Assembly: GCF_013404085.1 (NCBI RefSeq)
Contig: NZ_JABFHO010000001.1
Coordinates: 496,001-560,000 of the forward strand
Source: Winogradskyella helgolandensis
GTDB taxonomy: Bacteria; Bacteroidota; Bacteroidia; Flavobacteriales; Flavobacteriaceae
Direction of reading: 5' to 3'
Length of the DNA stretch: 64,000 nucleotides
Shown: piece by piece, positions 15,657 through 24,900 of the stretch
Position numbering within the stretch: position 1 is the first letter of the stretch
How the letters are laid out: each line of letters starts with the position of its first letter
Translations under genes and position numbers: made by a program
The notes under the pieces: model-generated
Told to the model about the DNA's origin: nothing
Databases searched by the model: none
What the model saw: only the letters and a program-made list of their open reading frames with translations

Positions 15657-16271
15657 ATGAATACAGACACACTTACCTTACAAGATATAATTTCAGAAAG
15701 TCTAAAAAACAGTATGACTTATGCTGAATACAGAGAATTAGTTATAAAATTAGTTGAAGAAAAATCGACTACCGGAAACGATAAAACAGATGCTTTAGTG
15801 GAGTACACACTACTAAACGACAGACGTATGAGACGTTGGGATAAAACGGCTAAAGTTTCTGATGCTATGAAAACCAAGATTGAAAGTATTGATAAAAAAG
15901 TAACGTGGTTGGTAATTTCTGAAAGTTGGTGTGGAGATGCTGCTCATATTATGCCTATTATTAATAAAGTAGCTGAGCTTAATGATGCTATTGATTATAA
16001 AATTGTACTCAGAGATGAAAATGAAGCACTAATGGATCAGTTTTTAACTAATGGAGGAAAATCAATTCCTAAATTAATTATGTTAGATTCTGAAACGAAT
16101 GCTGTTTTAGGCACCTTTGGACCACGACCTACAGTGGCAACAAAAATGGTACAAGATTACAAAGCTGAACACGGTATGTTAACACCAGAATTTAAAGAAG
16201 ATTTACAGCGCTGGTATAATAAAGATAAAGGCCAATCTCTTATTGAGGATTTGGTTAACTTATTAAAATGA
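15657..16271 (+). CDS. Thioredoxin family protein
   Basis: A 204-residue cytoplasmic protein with a thioredoxin fold: WLVISESWCGDAAHIMPIINKVAE contains one Cys in a WCGDA motif rather than CxxC, and the cis-proline segment GKSIPKLIML follows. The N-terminal 90 residues are helical (EYRELVIKLVEEKSTTGNDKTDALVEYTLLN). Single-Cys members of this flavobacterial family have no defined substrate. I chose the ATG at 15657 because a good promoter covers 15618-15651; the longer frame with a TTG start at 15618 would include the promoter. Confidence 0.85.
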   Translation: MNTDTLTLQDIISESLKNSMTYAEYRELVIKLVEEKSTTGNDKTDALVEYTLLNDRRMRRWDKTAKVSDAMKTKIESIDKKVTWLVISESWCGDAAHIMPIINKVAELNDAIDYKIVLRDENEALMDQFLTNGGKSIPKLIMLDSETNAVLGTFGPRPTVATKMVQDYKAEHGMLTPEFKEDLQRWYNKDKGQSLIEDLVNLLK

Positions 16272-16283
16272 GTCATGTATTTC

Positions 16284-16309
16284 TGTGGCTGAGCATAGTC
16301 GAAGCCACA
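16284..16309. repeat. Hairpin and dispersed repeat, family B copy 1
   Basis: TGTGGCT (16284-16290) pairs with AGCCACA (16303-16309); the loop region carries GAGCATAGTCGAA. A related sequence in the opposite orientation (GAGCGCAGTCGAA on the minus strand) is at 47305-47326. Here it also sits where a terminator is expected between two convergent genes. Confidence 0.5.
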
Positions 16310-16312
16310 CTT

Positions 16313-16975
16313 TTATTTCCCTTTGAACAAAAACGTAATCGTACCTAATTGCTCTTTCTTGTCTGATGTATCAAACTGAACAGTTTCAGCATAAGAAATT
16401 GCATGATTTATTAAGCACTGGTTATCTGAGTTAGAAGAACCATTAATATAAGCATCAATAACATCACCTGCGTCATTCACTCTAATACTCACTACTATTT
16501 TTCCTCCATATTCGCATAAATATCGTGGTGTCTTATAATGGGTTAAGGTTCTACCTTTTAAAGAATAGGTTAGCGTACTTTTTGCTTTGGCGTGTTCATC
16601 TGCTTGTTTTTTATTATCCAACCGTTGCTTTAACTCTTCTTGAAGTTTTTTATAAGATTCTGTTTCTTCTGAATTTAAAGCGTAAGCATTACTACCTGCA
16701 TACGATTTGTTAATACTTGTTTCCTCTAGCACCTCACTTGCTTTAGCTTCTGCCATGGCTTTTGTAGTACGTTCAAAATCATTGGCGTCAACAGTTTTAA
16801 AGTTGCGCATCATTTCTTTATATTCTTGGTCTTCGTTAAATGCTTTATTGGTAGATTTCCCATTGATATCTTCTATGTCCTGAAGGTCTTCTTTTGTTAT
16901 TTCAGGTTCTGGTTCCATGAGATAATAACTTTCAGTCACTAAATCATCTTGAAGTTTCAGCTGTAAACTAAACAT
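16313..16975 (-). CDS. TonB-like periplasmic protein; membrane anchor lies upstream of the first ATG
   Basis: From the first ATG the protein has 220 residues: an acidic, coiled-coil-rich stretch (about 20-130) and a C-terminal domain with TPRYLCEYGGKIVVSIRVNDAGDVIDAYI that resembles the TonB/TolA C-terminal fold. The same frame stays open upstream to a TAA codon and encodes a clear membrane helix (HKAAIITFLLAGIVVFGMF), preceded by NYFILNFVDQ. No ATG, GTG or TTG lies upstream of this helix; the plausible starts are ATA at 17047 or CTG at 17044. The true protein is probably about 244 residues with an N-terminal anchor. Coordinates given are for the first ATG only. Confidence 0.65.
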   Translation of the reverse strand: MFSLQLKLQDDLVTESYYLMEPEPEITKEDLQDIEDINGKSTNKAFNEDQEYKEMMRNFKTVDANDFERTTKAMAEAKASEVLEETSINKSYAGSNAYALNSEETESYKKLQEELKQRLDNKKQADEHAKAKSTLTYSLKGRTLTHYKTPRYLCEYGGKIVVSIRVNDAGDVIDAYINGSSNSDNQCLINHAISYAETVQFDTSDKKEQLGTITFLFKGK

Positions 16976-17124
16976 GCCAAAGACTACAATTCCTGCTAAA
17001 AGAAATGTAATTATTGCGGCTTTATGTTGATCAACAAAATTCAGTATAAAATAGTTTTAGTCTATTAATAGATACGATTATAATGAAGAAATAGTTTAAG
17101 AACTTATCTTAAACCGGTGTTAAA

Positions 17125-17823
17125 TCACGCTTTGGAAGGTAAATTGGCTATAAAATCTTCAGGCGTTAAGGCATCATCTACTTTAAAATCTCCAATACGC
17201 GTGCGTCGTAATGATGATAAATGCGCCCCAGAATTTAATGCTTTTCCAAAGTCGTTCGCCAAAGATCTAATGTAAGTTCCTTTACTACATACCACTTTAA
17301 AATGTAATTCTAATTGATTAATTTCAGTGATTTCAAATTCAGTGATTTCTACTTGTCTCGATTTAATTTCAACCTCCTCACCTGCTCTTGCAAATTCGTA
17401 TAACCGTTTGCCATCTTTTTTAATCGCGGAAAACACGGGAGGAAATTGATTTATTTGACCTATAAATTGTGGAATTGTATTCTGAATTAAGTCGTCTGTA
17501 ATATGATCTGTAGGAAAGGTTTCATTGACTTCCGTTTCTAAATCAAAAGAAGGGGTTGTTCCTCCTAAAACAAACGTCCCAGTATATTCCTTTACTTGAC
17601 CTTGAAAAATATTAATCTGCTTGGTCATTTTACCAGTACAAATCACCAATAATCCTGTTGCTAATGGATCTAAAGTCCCAGCATGACCTACTTTAATCTT
17701 TTTAATATCAAAAGCATGACGAATTTCCCAACGCAATTTATTAACCGCCTGAAAAGAGGTCCACGTTAAGGGTTTATCTATTAATAAGACTTCTCCGTTT
17801 AAATAATCTTCTTTAGTTTTCAT
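17125..17823 (-). CDS. truB: tRNA pseudouridine(55) synthase TruB
   Basis: Makes pseudouridine 55 in the T loop of tRNAs. The 232-residue protein contains the catalytic Asp52 in GHAGTLDPLATGLL (46-59), the KPLTWTSFQAVNKLR N-terminal motif, the QFPPVFSAIKKDGKRLYEFARAGEE segment and the late CSKGTYIRSLANDFG motif. It is shorter than the E. coli enzyme because it lacks a full PUA-like C-terminal domain, which is usual in this group. The start codon abuts the uppP stop, so the two genes are translated from one message. Confidence 0.96.
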   Translation of the reverse strand: MKTKEDYLNGEVLLIDKPLTWTSFQAVNKLRWEIRHAFDIKKIKVGHAGTLDPLATGLLVICTGKMTKQINIFQGQVKEYTGTFVLGGTTPSFDLETEVNETFPTDHITDDLIQNTIPQFIGQINQFPPVFSAIKKDGKRLYEFARAGEEVEIKSRQVEITEFEITEINQLELHFKVVCSKGTYIRSLANDFGKALNSGAHLSSLRRTRIGDFKVDDALTPEDFIANLPSKA

Positions 17824-18615
17824 TTATACTAGAGACCAAATTATAGCAATAACACCGACAACAACACAATAGATAGCAAAATATGATAATTTACTCTTTT
17901 TCACTAAAGCAATCATCCAAGTACAAGCAAATAAACCGGCCACAAAAGCGGCTATAAAACCAACACTCAACGCGGTTACATTAGAACTATCATAGGTTAA
18001 TTCACCTCCTAAAAGGTCTTTAGCAATTTTACCAAATATTAAAGGCACAACCATTAAGAATGAAAATCGAGCTGCTTTAGTTTTATCATTACCTAATAAC
18101 ACAGAGGTTGAAATTGTAGCACCTGAACGTGATATACCTGGCAGCATAGCAATAGCCTGAGAAATACCAATGATAAACGCATTAGAAAACGATACTTTTT
18201 TCTGTGTATCTTTAGCCTTATCTGCTAAGAAGAGTAATACGGCTGTAACAATAAGCATACAACCTACAAGAAGAATATTTCCATTAAAAAGTTGCTCTAA
18301 TTCTTCTTCAAAAAAGAGACCTACTATCACAGCTGGTATCATGGATAAAGCAATTTTTGAAATGAACTGAAGATCTTCATTCCATTCAAATTTTAAAATA
18401 CCTTTTATGATATCAAAAATATCTTTTCTAAAAATTACCATGGTACTTAATGCAGTGGCAAAGTGTAGAACAACGGTAAACAACAAACTTTCTTTTGGTA
18501 CAGAATTATCACCAAGAATGGCTTTTCCTATTTCTAGGTGACCACTAGAGGATACAGGTAAAAACTCCGTAAGACCTTGAATAATTCCTAAAATAATTGC
18601 ATCTATAATTTCCAT
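17824..18615 (-). CDS. uppP: Undecaprenyl-diphosphatase
   Basis: Removes a phosphate from undecaprenyl diphosphate to regenerate the lipid carrier for peptidoglycan and other envelope polymers, and can give bacitracin resistance. The 263-residue integral membrane protein has about eight membrane segments. The active-site motifs are GLTEFLPVSSSGHLEIG (14-30) and PGISRSGAT (159-167, Arg163). It lies in a minus-strand cluster ftsX, TlpA-like lipoprotein, DUF3098, uppP, truB, which links envelope growth and division genes. Confidence 0.96.
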   Translation of the reverse strand: MEIIDAIILGIIQGLTEFLPVSSSGHLEIGKAILGDNSVPKESLLFTVVLHFATALSTMVIFRKDIFDIIKGILKFEWNEDLQFISKIALSMIPAVIVGLFFEEELEQLFNGNILLVGCMLIVTAVLLFLADKAKDTQKKVSFSNAFIIGISQAIAMLPGISRSGATISTSVLLGNDKTKAARFSFLMVVPLIFGKIAKDLLGGELTYDSSNVTALSVGFIAAFVAGLFACTWMIALVKKSKLSYFAIYCVVVGVIAIIWSLV

Positions 18616-18672
18616 GAGACAAAAGTATCAATTAAGAGAAATGATACGCTGTAAATGTAAATAAAATATGAA

Positions 18673-18942
18673 TTATTTTTTAGAGTCTTTATTAGGATTC
18701 AAAAGAATAGCGTAAACCTGAATACCAAATCCAATTAAGACTAGTGTTGGTGCTAAACGAATTCGTCTCCAGCTATATATAGATTCGTCAAAAACATTAG
18801 GATCGTCACTACCACCACCAGACATTAAGATAAACCCAACAACAATAAATGCTAAACCTATAAATAAGAATTTATAGTTTTTCTTTCCAAAGATAAATTC
18901 GGATTTTGAGTCTTCATTTCGTTTTTGTTGTCCCATGGTCAT
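18673..18942 (-). CDS. DUF3098 small membrane protein
   Basis: An 89-residue protein with two membrane helices (about 26-41 and 64-81) joined by a short polar loop SGGGSDDPNVFDESIYSWRRI. I recognise it as DUF3098, a Bacteroidota family usually found between ftsX and uppP. The N-terminal 24 residues are charged and probably cytoplasmic. No function is established; conserved placement suggests a role in envelope growth or division. The gap to uppP is 57 nt. Confidence 0.85.
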   Translation of the reverse strand: MTMGQQKRNEDSKSEFIFGKKNYKFLFIGLAFIVVGFILMSGGGSDDPNVFDESIYSWRRIRLAPTLVLIGFGIQVYAILLNPNKDSKK

Positions 18943-19041
18943 TTCTAGTTTACTATAGTAATATGCAAAGTAACAGTTTTATTTCTAATAGAAACGTTAA
19001 GAGTTTGTAAATTTAATAGTGATAAAAGCGGATTCTAATGT

Positions 19042-20067
19042 CTAATATTTACTGTAATAATTCTCTATGTCTTTAAAAGAATAAAACTTAGTAATAATTT
19101 CACCTTTGCTATTGAGAAGTATATACGTAGGAAATTCCCATACATCCATAACTTCAACAAGATCGTTATCGCTTCCTAATTCTCTATAGTTTTGCCAATC
19201 ATAATTATTCTTCTGCAAATAACTTAGCCATTTATCAGCTTGTGTATCAATAGAAATACCAATTAATTCTACATTGTTTTTTTCAAACACTTCTAAATAG
19301 TTAACCATCTTTTTATGATCGTGAACGCAGGGTGGACATTGAACAAACCAAAAATCTAAAAGATAATCTCCTGTATGAGACCTGTCTACTTTTGCAAGTG
19401 CTCCTTTTCTATTATAGAACTCAAAAGCTGAAAGATCCAAACTCTCGGTTTTAACTAAGTCTTTTAAAACTCTATGAACACTTAGCGTGTGTGCTTTTAA
19501 AGTATCTGATTGTTTATCTAAAATAGATTTTAAATCAATCAATCTAGATTTATAATTTTTGTTTTTATCTATATAATGATTGCTTATTTCAAAAGAAAAC
19601 GGATGATTAAGATTCTCCTCCACACTGTTCAATAAAAATGTATTGACATCAAAATTGTTAATCTCAAGCCTATTTAAACTATCTAAATCGGAATAGAAAC
19701 GAATAGATTTAGTATAAATTTCAGATCCAATTACAGTATCAATCTTTAACGATTCAGGTAATAATTCCACTTGAATCTTTAAACGTTCACCATTAAGAAA
19801 TACTTTTTCAGAATATGTTTTTTCGTCTTTAAAAACATCAATTATAAAGGCATCATTAATAGTCTTGCTAAAGTTAAAAATATAAGGACTTCCATGTTTT
19901 GAACTAATACCTTCAGAATTATTATAGCTTACAACTTTAATACTATCTGGCTGTACTTCACTTAAAATTTCAACTGAAATACTATTGGGATGTATCGTTT
20001 CAAGAGTATTACATGAACTAAAGAGACCAATTAGACATAACGCTAGAACGTAAACAGAAACTTTCAT
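19042..20067 (-). CDS. TlpA-like thioredoxin lipoprotein
   Basis: A 341-residue lipoprotein (signal with lipid Cys19 in LIGLFSSC). The C-terminal 120 residues form a TlpA/ResA-like thioredoxin domain with FWFVQCPPCVHDHKK (Cys244 and Cys247), VELIGISID and a cis-proline region DVWEFPTYILLNSKGEI. The first 220 residues form a separate domain of unknown role. The expected function is a thiol-disulfide exchange in the periplasm; the partner is unknown. It sits 3 nt after ftsX and before DUF3098 on the same strand, an unusual insertion in an otherwise conserved cluster. Confidence 0.86.
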   Translation of the reverse strand: MKVSVYVLALCLIGLFSSCNTLETIHPNSISVEILSEVQPDSIKVVSYNNSEGISSKHGSPYIFNFSKTINDAFIIDVFKDEKTYSEKVFLNGERLKIQVELLPESLKIDTVIGSEIYTKSIRFYSDLDSLNRLEINNFDVNTFLLNSVEENLNHPFSFEISNHYIDKNKNYKSRLIDLKSILDKQSDTLKAHTLSVHRVLKDLVKTESLDLSAFEFYNRKGALAKVDRSHTGDYLLDFWFVQCPPCVHDHKKMVNYLEVFEKNNVELIGISIDTQADKWLSYLQKNNYDWQNYRELGSDNDLVEVMDVWEFPTYILLNSKGEIITKFYSFKDIENYYSKY

Positions 20068-20070
20068 GCA

Positions 20071-20949
20071 TTAATAATAAAGTTGATCCGTCTTCAAGTT
20101 TAAGAAACGTTGTGTGGCGATGAAAGTACTAATCCAAGTAATTACAATGCCTAATAGGAAAATGCCGACAAACAAGCCTGCAATTAAAACGGTGTTTCTT
20201 AGTAATTCTAATTCAGGAAACGTGAGGTCTAAATAGTATAAAACAACTGCCATGCCTCCTAAGGCAACTAGTGCACCAATGATTCCTAATTGCACACTTT
20301 TCCATACAAAAGGCCTGCGAATAAAGGTTTTGGTTGCACCGACCATTTGCATTGTTTTTATAATAAAACGCTTAGAATACACGGCTAATCGTATAGAACT
20401 ATTAATTAATAAAACAGCAATTAACGTAAACAACCCACTAATAATTAGTACCCAAAACGTGATTTTTTTAACGTTGTCATTCATGAGTTCTACCAAATCA
20501 TTATCGTATCTTATTTCTTCAATAAATGCTTTATTGGAAAGCGCATCTGTTATTTCAGTTAATTGTTCTGTCGTTACAAAATCTGCTTTTAAGTGTACGT
20601 CAATCGAATTCTTTAAAGGATTGTAACCTACAAAATCCATAAAGTCTTCACCTGTTTCGGCTTTCATAAACTCTGCGGCTTCTTCTTTAGAAACATAAAG
20701 GGCATCTTTTGTGTAATCCGCCATCGCTAAACTCTTTTTTAGCTGATTGACTTCGACTTCTTTTGCCGTATCATTCAAATAAATGGTCATTACCACTTGT
20801 TCTTTAAAGTGATCTGCTACTTTTTTAGAATTGATGACTAAAAGACCCAAACAGCCTAAAAGAAACAAGACCAAAGCGATACTTATCACTACAGAAATGT
20901 AAGATGATATCAGTTTACGTTTTTGATATTTGTCAAAAGATGATGCCAT
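20071..20949 (-). CDS. ftsX: Cell division permease-like protein FtsX
   Basis: Inner-membrane partner of the ATPase FtsE; together they regulate peptidoglycan hydrolases at the division site. The 292-residue protein has an N-terminal helix (about 14-38), a periplasmic domain with YVSKEEAAEFMKAETGEDFMDFVGYNPLKNSIDVHL (84-119), then three membrane helices in the FtsX permease domain (165-187, 218-238, 253-275). It opens a minus-strand cluster leading to truB. FtsE is not in this window. Confidence 0.95.
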   Translation of the reverse strand: MASSFDKYQKRKLISSYISVVISIALVLFLLGCLGLLVINSKKVADHFKEQVVMTIYLNDTAKEVEVNQLKKSLAMADYTKDALYVSKEEAAEFMKAETGEDFMDFVGYNPLKNSIDVHLKADFVTTEQLTEITDALSNKAFIEEIRYDNDLVELMNDNVKKITFWVLIISGLFTLIAVLLINSSIRLAVYSKRFIIKTMQMVGATKTFIRRPFVWKSVQLGIIGALVALGGMAVVLYYLDLTFPELELLRNTVLIAGLFVGIFLLGIVITWISTFIATQRFLNLKTDQLYY

Positions 20950-21135
20950 GAATGAATGCGGATTTATGCTGTAAAAATAATAAAGAATTTGCTTATGTTA
21001 ACTATTACAACGGTGAACTTTTAATAGTGTTGTATATGATGACTTAAAGTAAGTAAGTGCACCTAAATTCTATGGTATTTCAACAACAAATTCAGATGTT
21101 TTCTTACTAGACTTAATAGCTTTTAAATTTTGTAT

Positions 21136-21151
21136 TGGCATAGTTCTTGTC
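21136..21151 (+). promoter_or_regulatory. Sigma-54-like promoter for the porin-like gene
   Basis: TGGCATAGTTCTTGTC carries GG at 21137-21138 and, after exactly ten bases, GT at 21149-21150, close to the sigma-54 consensus TGGCAC-N5-TTGC (GG-N10-GC). It would start transcription near 21162, 29 nt before the start codon. No TAnnTTTG box is seen nearby. Confidence 0.4.
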
Positions 21152-21190
21152 AAAGCTTGAACAATCAATTAAACCTTAAAATCAATTATT

Positions 21191-21748
21191 ATGAAAAAAT
21201 TACTCGTTGTAGTCGCACTTGCAGCTTTAGGATTAACGGAAAAAACCAATGCTCAAGATATTGAATTTGGAGCCAAAGCCGGACTCAATATCTCTAATTT
21301 TACAGGAGGAGATGCTGACCGAAACAGCCTTATCGGATTTCATGTGGGATTCATTTCCGAAATTCCATTAAGTGAAAAATTCTCACTTCAACCCGAACTT
21401 TTATATTCTAGACAGGGTTCTGAAGTACAAGATGTGGTTAAGATAAAAGTCGATTACTTAGCCATTCCAATTATGGCTAAATACTATGTAGCTGATAGAT
21501 TTAGCTTAGAAGTAGGACCACAATTTTCGTTTCTGGTTAATGATAAAGGCGAGTATATAGATAGTGATTTACCAGATGAAGACACAGATGCCTCTAGTGT
21601 TGATATTGGTGCAAATGTTGGACTTGGTTATAATTTGGGTTCAAACCTATTTGTGCAAGCACGTTATAATTTTGGAATCTCAACTGTAGCAGAAAATCCA
21701 GATATAAAAAACAGTGTTTTTCAAGTCGCTTTGGGCTATAAGTTTTAA
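21191..21748 (+). CDS. Porin family / outer-membrane beta-barrel protein
   Basis: A 185-residue secreted protein with a signal peptide (cleavage after TNAQ, near 22) and an eight-strand barrel of the outer-membrane beta-barrel family (PF13568-like): FGAKAGLNISNF, FHVGFISEIPLSEKFSLQPELLYSRQG, YYVADRFSLEVGPQFSFLV, the late VDIGANVGLGYNL and a C-terminal ALGYKF ending in Phe. Members are abundant in Bacteroidota and mostly uncharacterised. It stands alone between the divergent ftsX gene and leuS, with its own terminator and a sigma-54-like promoter candidate. Confidence 0.9.
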   Translation: MKKLLVVVALAALGLTEKTNAQDIEFGAKAGLNISNFTGGDADRNSLIGFHVGFISEIPLSEKFSLQPELLYSRQGSEVQDVVKIKVDYLAIPIMAKYYVADRFSLEVGPQFSFLVNDKGEYIDSDLPDEDTDASSVDIGANVGLGYNLGSNLFVQARYNFGISTVAENPDIKNSVFQVALGYKF

Positions 21749-21771
21749 TCTCCCACAACTTAACCTAGTAA

Positions 21772-21805
21772 AAGCATCTTGTCTAAAACAAGGTGCTTAT
21801 TCTTT
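21772..21805 (+). terminator. Rho-independent terminator after the porin-like gene
   Basis: AAGCATCTTGT (21772-21782) pairs with ACAAGGTGCTT (21788-21798), with one G-U pair and a 5-nt loop, followed by ATTCTTTT. Confidence 0.75.
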
Positions 21806-21851
21806 TATAATTCCTATTCATTTTAAAATAGGCTGTTTAGATGGTTATTAT

Positions 21852-21859
21852 TAAATTTG
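21852..21859 (+). promoter_or_regulatory. -7 promoter element for leuS
   Basis: TAAATTTG matches TAnnTTTG; a start near 21866 would give leuS a 100-nt leader containing the inverted repeat at 21881-21952. No clear -33 box. Confidence 0.4.
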
Positions 21860-21880
21860 CGCTTTAAAGTAAAGGCAAAT

Positions 21881-21952
21881 TCGCGCAAAGGCGCTAAGTC
21901 ACAAAGTCATTTTTTTAAACGATATGCTTTGCGACTCTGCGCCTTTGCGTGA
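21881..21952. repeat. Inverted repeat built on CGCAAAGGCGC units, leuS leader
   Basis: Arms 21881-21906 and 21927-21952 are complementary at 22 of 26 positions, with GCAAAGGCGC and its complement as the core, around a 20-nt AT-rich centre. CGCAAAGGCGCAAAG-type repeats are familiar in flavobacterial genomes. The repeat ends 13 nt before the leuS start. Confidence 0.7.
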
Positions 21953-21965
21953 AAAGACAATTCAT

Positions 21966-24900
21966 ATGACATACAATTTCAACGACATAGAAAAAAAGTG
22001 GCAAGACTATTGGGCAAAAAACCAAACATTTAAAGCCTCAAACCAAAGCGATAAACCAAAATACTACGTATTAGATATGTTCCCTTATCCTTCTGGAGCA
22101 GGTTTACATGTTGGCCATCCTTTAGGTTATATTGCTAGTGACATCTATGCACGTTATAAACGCCATAAAGGTTTTAATGTCTTACATCCTCAAGGTTATG
22201 ATAGTTTTGGATTGCCTGCAGAACAGTATGCGATACAAACAGGTCAGCATCCTGCAGTTACTACTGAAACCAATATTACAACGTATCGTCGTCAATTAGA
22301 CCAAATTGGTTTTTCTTTCGATTGGAGCAGAGAAGTAAGAACTTCTAATCCTGAATATTATAAGTGGACACAGTGGATTTTTATACAATTGTATGAGTCT
22401 TGGTTTTGTAAACATGCAAATAAAGCATTTCCTATTTCTGAATTAGAAAAGGTATTTGCTAGAGAGGGTAATGCTGCTGTAGAAGCTGTATGTGATGATA
22501 ATGCAGGCCAGTTTACGGCAGAGCAATGGAATAATTTTTCTTCAGAAGAACAACAAGAAATACTTTTAAAATACAGATTAACCTATTTAGCAGAAACTGA
22601 GGTTAACTGGTGTCCGGAATTAGGAACCGTTTTAGCCAATGACGAAATAGTTAATGGTGTTTCGGAACGAGGTGGTCATCCAGTAGTACGTAAAAAAATG
22701 ACCCAATGGAGCATGCGAATTTCTGCGTATGCAGAACGTTTACTTCAAGGATTAGATGATCTCGATTGGACCGATGCCTTAAAAGACATTCAGAAAAACT
22801 GGATTGGTAAATCCGTTGGAGCTTCGGTATCTTTTAATGTAAATGGACACGATGATGTCATCGACGTTTTCACTACAAGACCAGATACTATTTTTGGAGT
22901 GTCATTTATGACGCTTGCACCAGAACACGAATTAGTATCACAAATTACAACCGAAGCACAAAAAGCTGAAGTTGAAGCTTACATAGAAAAATCAGCCAAA
23001 CGAAGCGAACGCGATAGAATGGCAGATGTAAAAACCATTTCTGGTGTGTTTACAGGAGCTTATGCGGAGCATCCGTTTTCTAAAGAACCGATTCCTATCT
23101 GGATAGGCGATTACGTTTTAGCAAGCTACGGAACAGGTGCAGTTATGGCAGTGCCTTGTGGTGACCAACGTGATTACGATTTTGCAAAACATTTTGATAT
23201 TGCTATTCCAAATATATTTGAAGGTGTTGATATTTCTGAAGAAGCCTATGCTTCTAAAGACAATGTAAAAATCGCCAATAGTGATTTCCTTAATGGCATG
23301 AACTATAAAAAAGCATCTAAATTGGCTATTTATCAATTAGAACAATTAGGTCAAGGCGTAGGTAAAACTAATTACCGTTTGCGTGATGCTGTATTCTCAA
23401 GACAAAGATATTGGGGAGAACCATTCCCAGTCTATTATGTGAATGGTATGCCACAAATGATAGATGCTGAGCATTTACCGATTAGATTACCGGAAGTTGA
23501 AAAATATTTACCAACCGAAGAAGGTGAACCGCCTTTAGGACGTGCAGACGTTTGGGCTTGGTGTACTGAAAGTAATTCTGTGGTTTCTAATGATAAGATA
23601 AACAATACAACAATTCATCCACTAGAACTAAACACCATGCCTGGTTGGGCAGGAAGTTCTTGGTATTTCTTCCGTTATATGGAAGATGCAGCCAATAGAG
23701 ATGGTGTTTTTGCAAGTGAAGCTGCGCTGAAATATTGGGAAAATGTAGATTTATATATTGGTGGCGCAGAACATGCGACTGGTCACCTACTCTACTCGCG
23801 TTTCTGGGTGAAATTATTGAAAGATCGCGGTTTTGTTAATGTTGAAGAGCCTTTTAAAAAGTTGATTAACCAAGGAATGATTTTGGGGACTAGTGCTTTT
23901 GTTTATAGAGTTGGACCTTCCGTTACAGTAAAAAGTATGTCAGAAACTGTTCGTTTAGATGAAGTCAAATTACCTCATTTCTATGTTTCAAAATCAAGTT
24001 ATGATAATTTTCAAAAAGGAATACAAGACAAAAATATAATTGAAGTTTTAAATAAAACAAATTCTATTTGGGAAAAGAATGGATTCAAAGTTGAATCTAA
24101 TTTTGAAAAAATATCATTATCTGAAATTCACGTGAAAGTACAATATGTAAATGCTTCAGATGAATTAGATATTGAAGCATTAAAAACGGATCCTGAATTT
24201 GGAGCTGATTATAAAGATGCTATTTTTATTAGTGAAAACGGAGATATTATTGAAGGAAATAACGATGTTTACAAAGTAGGTCGAGACGTTGAAAAAATGT
24301 CTAAATCAAAATACAACGTTGTGAGCCCAGATAGTATTTGTGCAGATTACGGAGCAGACAGTCTAAGACTCTACGAAATGTTCTTAGGTCCTTTAGAGCA
24401 ATACAAACCTTGGAATACTGCTGGTATTACAGGAGTCCATAATTTCCTTAAAAAACTATGGAAATTATACGTTGGTGAAAATGGTTTAAAAGTGAATGAT
24501 GCTGAAGCGACCAAAGACAACTTAAAAACCTTACACAAAACCATAAAGAAAGTCCAAGAAGATATTGAGAATTTCTCTTTCAATACGTCAGTTTCTACCT
24601 TTATGATTGCGGTAAATGAACTAACCGCTCAGAAGTGTACAAGTAAAGCCATTTTAGAACCTTTATTGGTTTTAATTTCACCTTACGCACCACATATTGC
24701 TGAAGAATTATGGAGTCAATTAGGAAATAATGATTCTATTTCTACGGCACCTTTCCCTGTTTTTGACGAAAGTCATTTAGTAGAAAGTAGTAAAAACTAT
24801 CCCATTTCTTTTAATGGTAAAATGCGTTTTACTTTAGAATTGCCAATGGACATGAACAAAGACGATATTGAAAAAACCGTAATGTCTCACGAAAAAACAA

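Noticed and set aside
21924..21965. Upstream in-frame start for leuS (14 extra residues)
   Set aside because: The start lies inside the inverted repeat at 21881-21952, and homologues are expected to begin at MTYNFND (21966).
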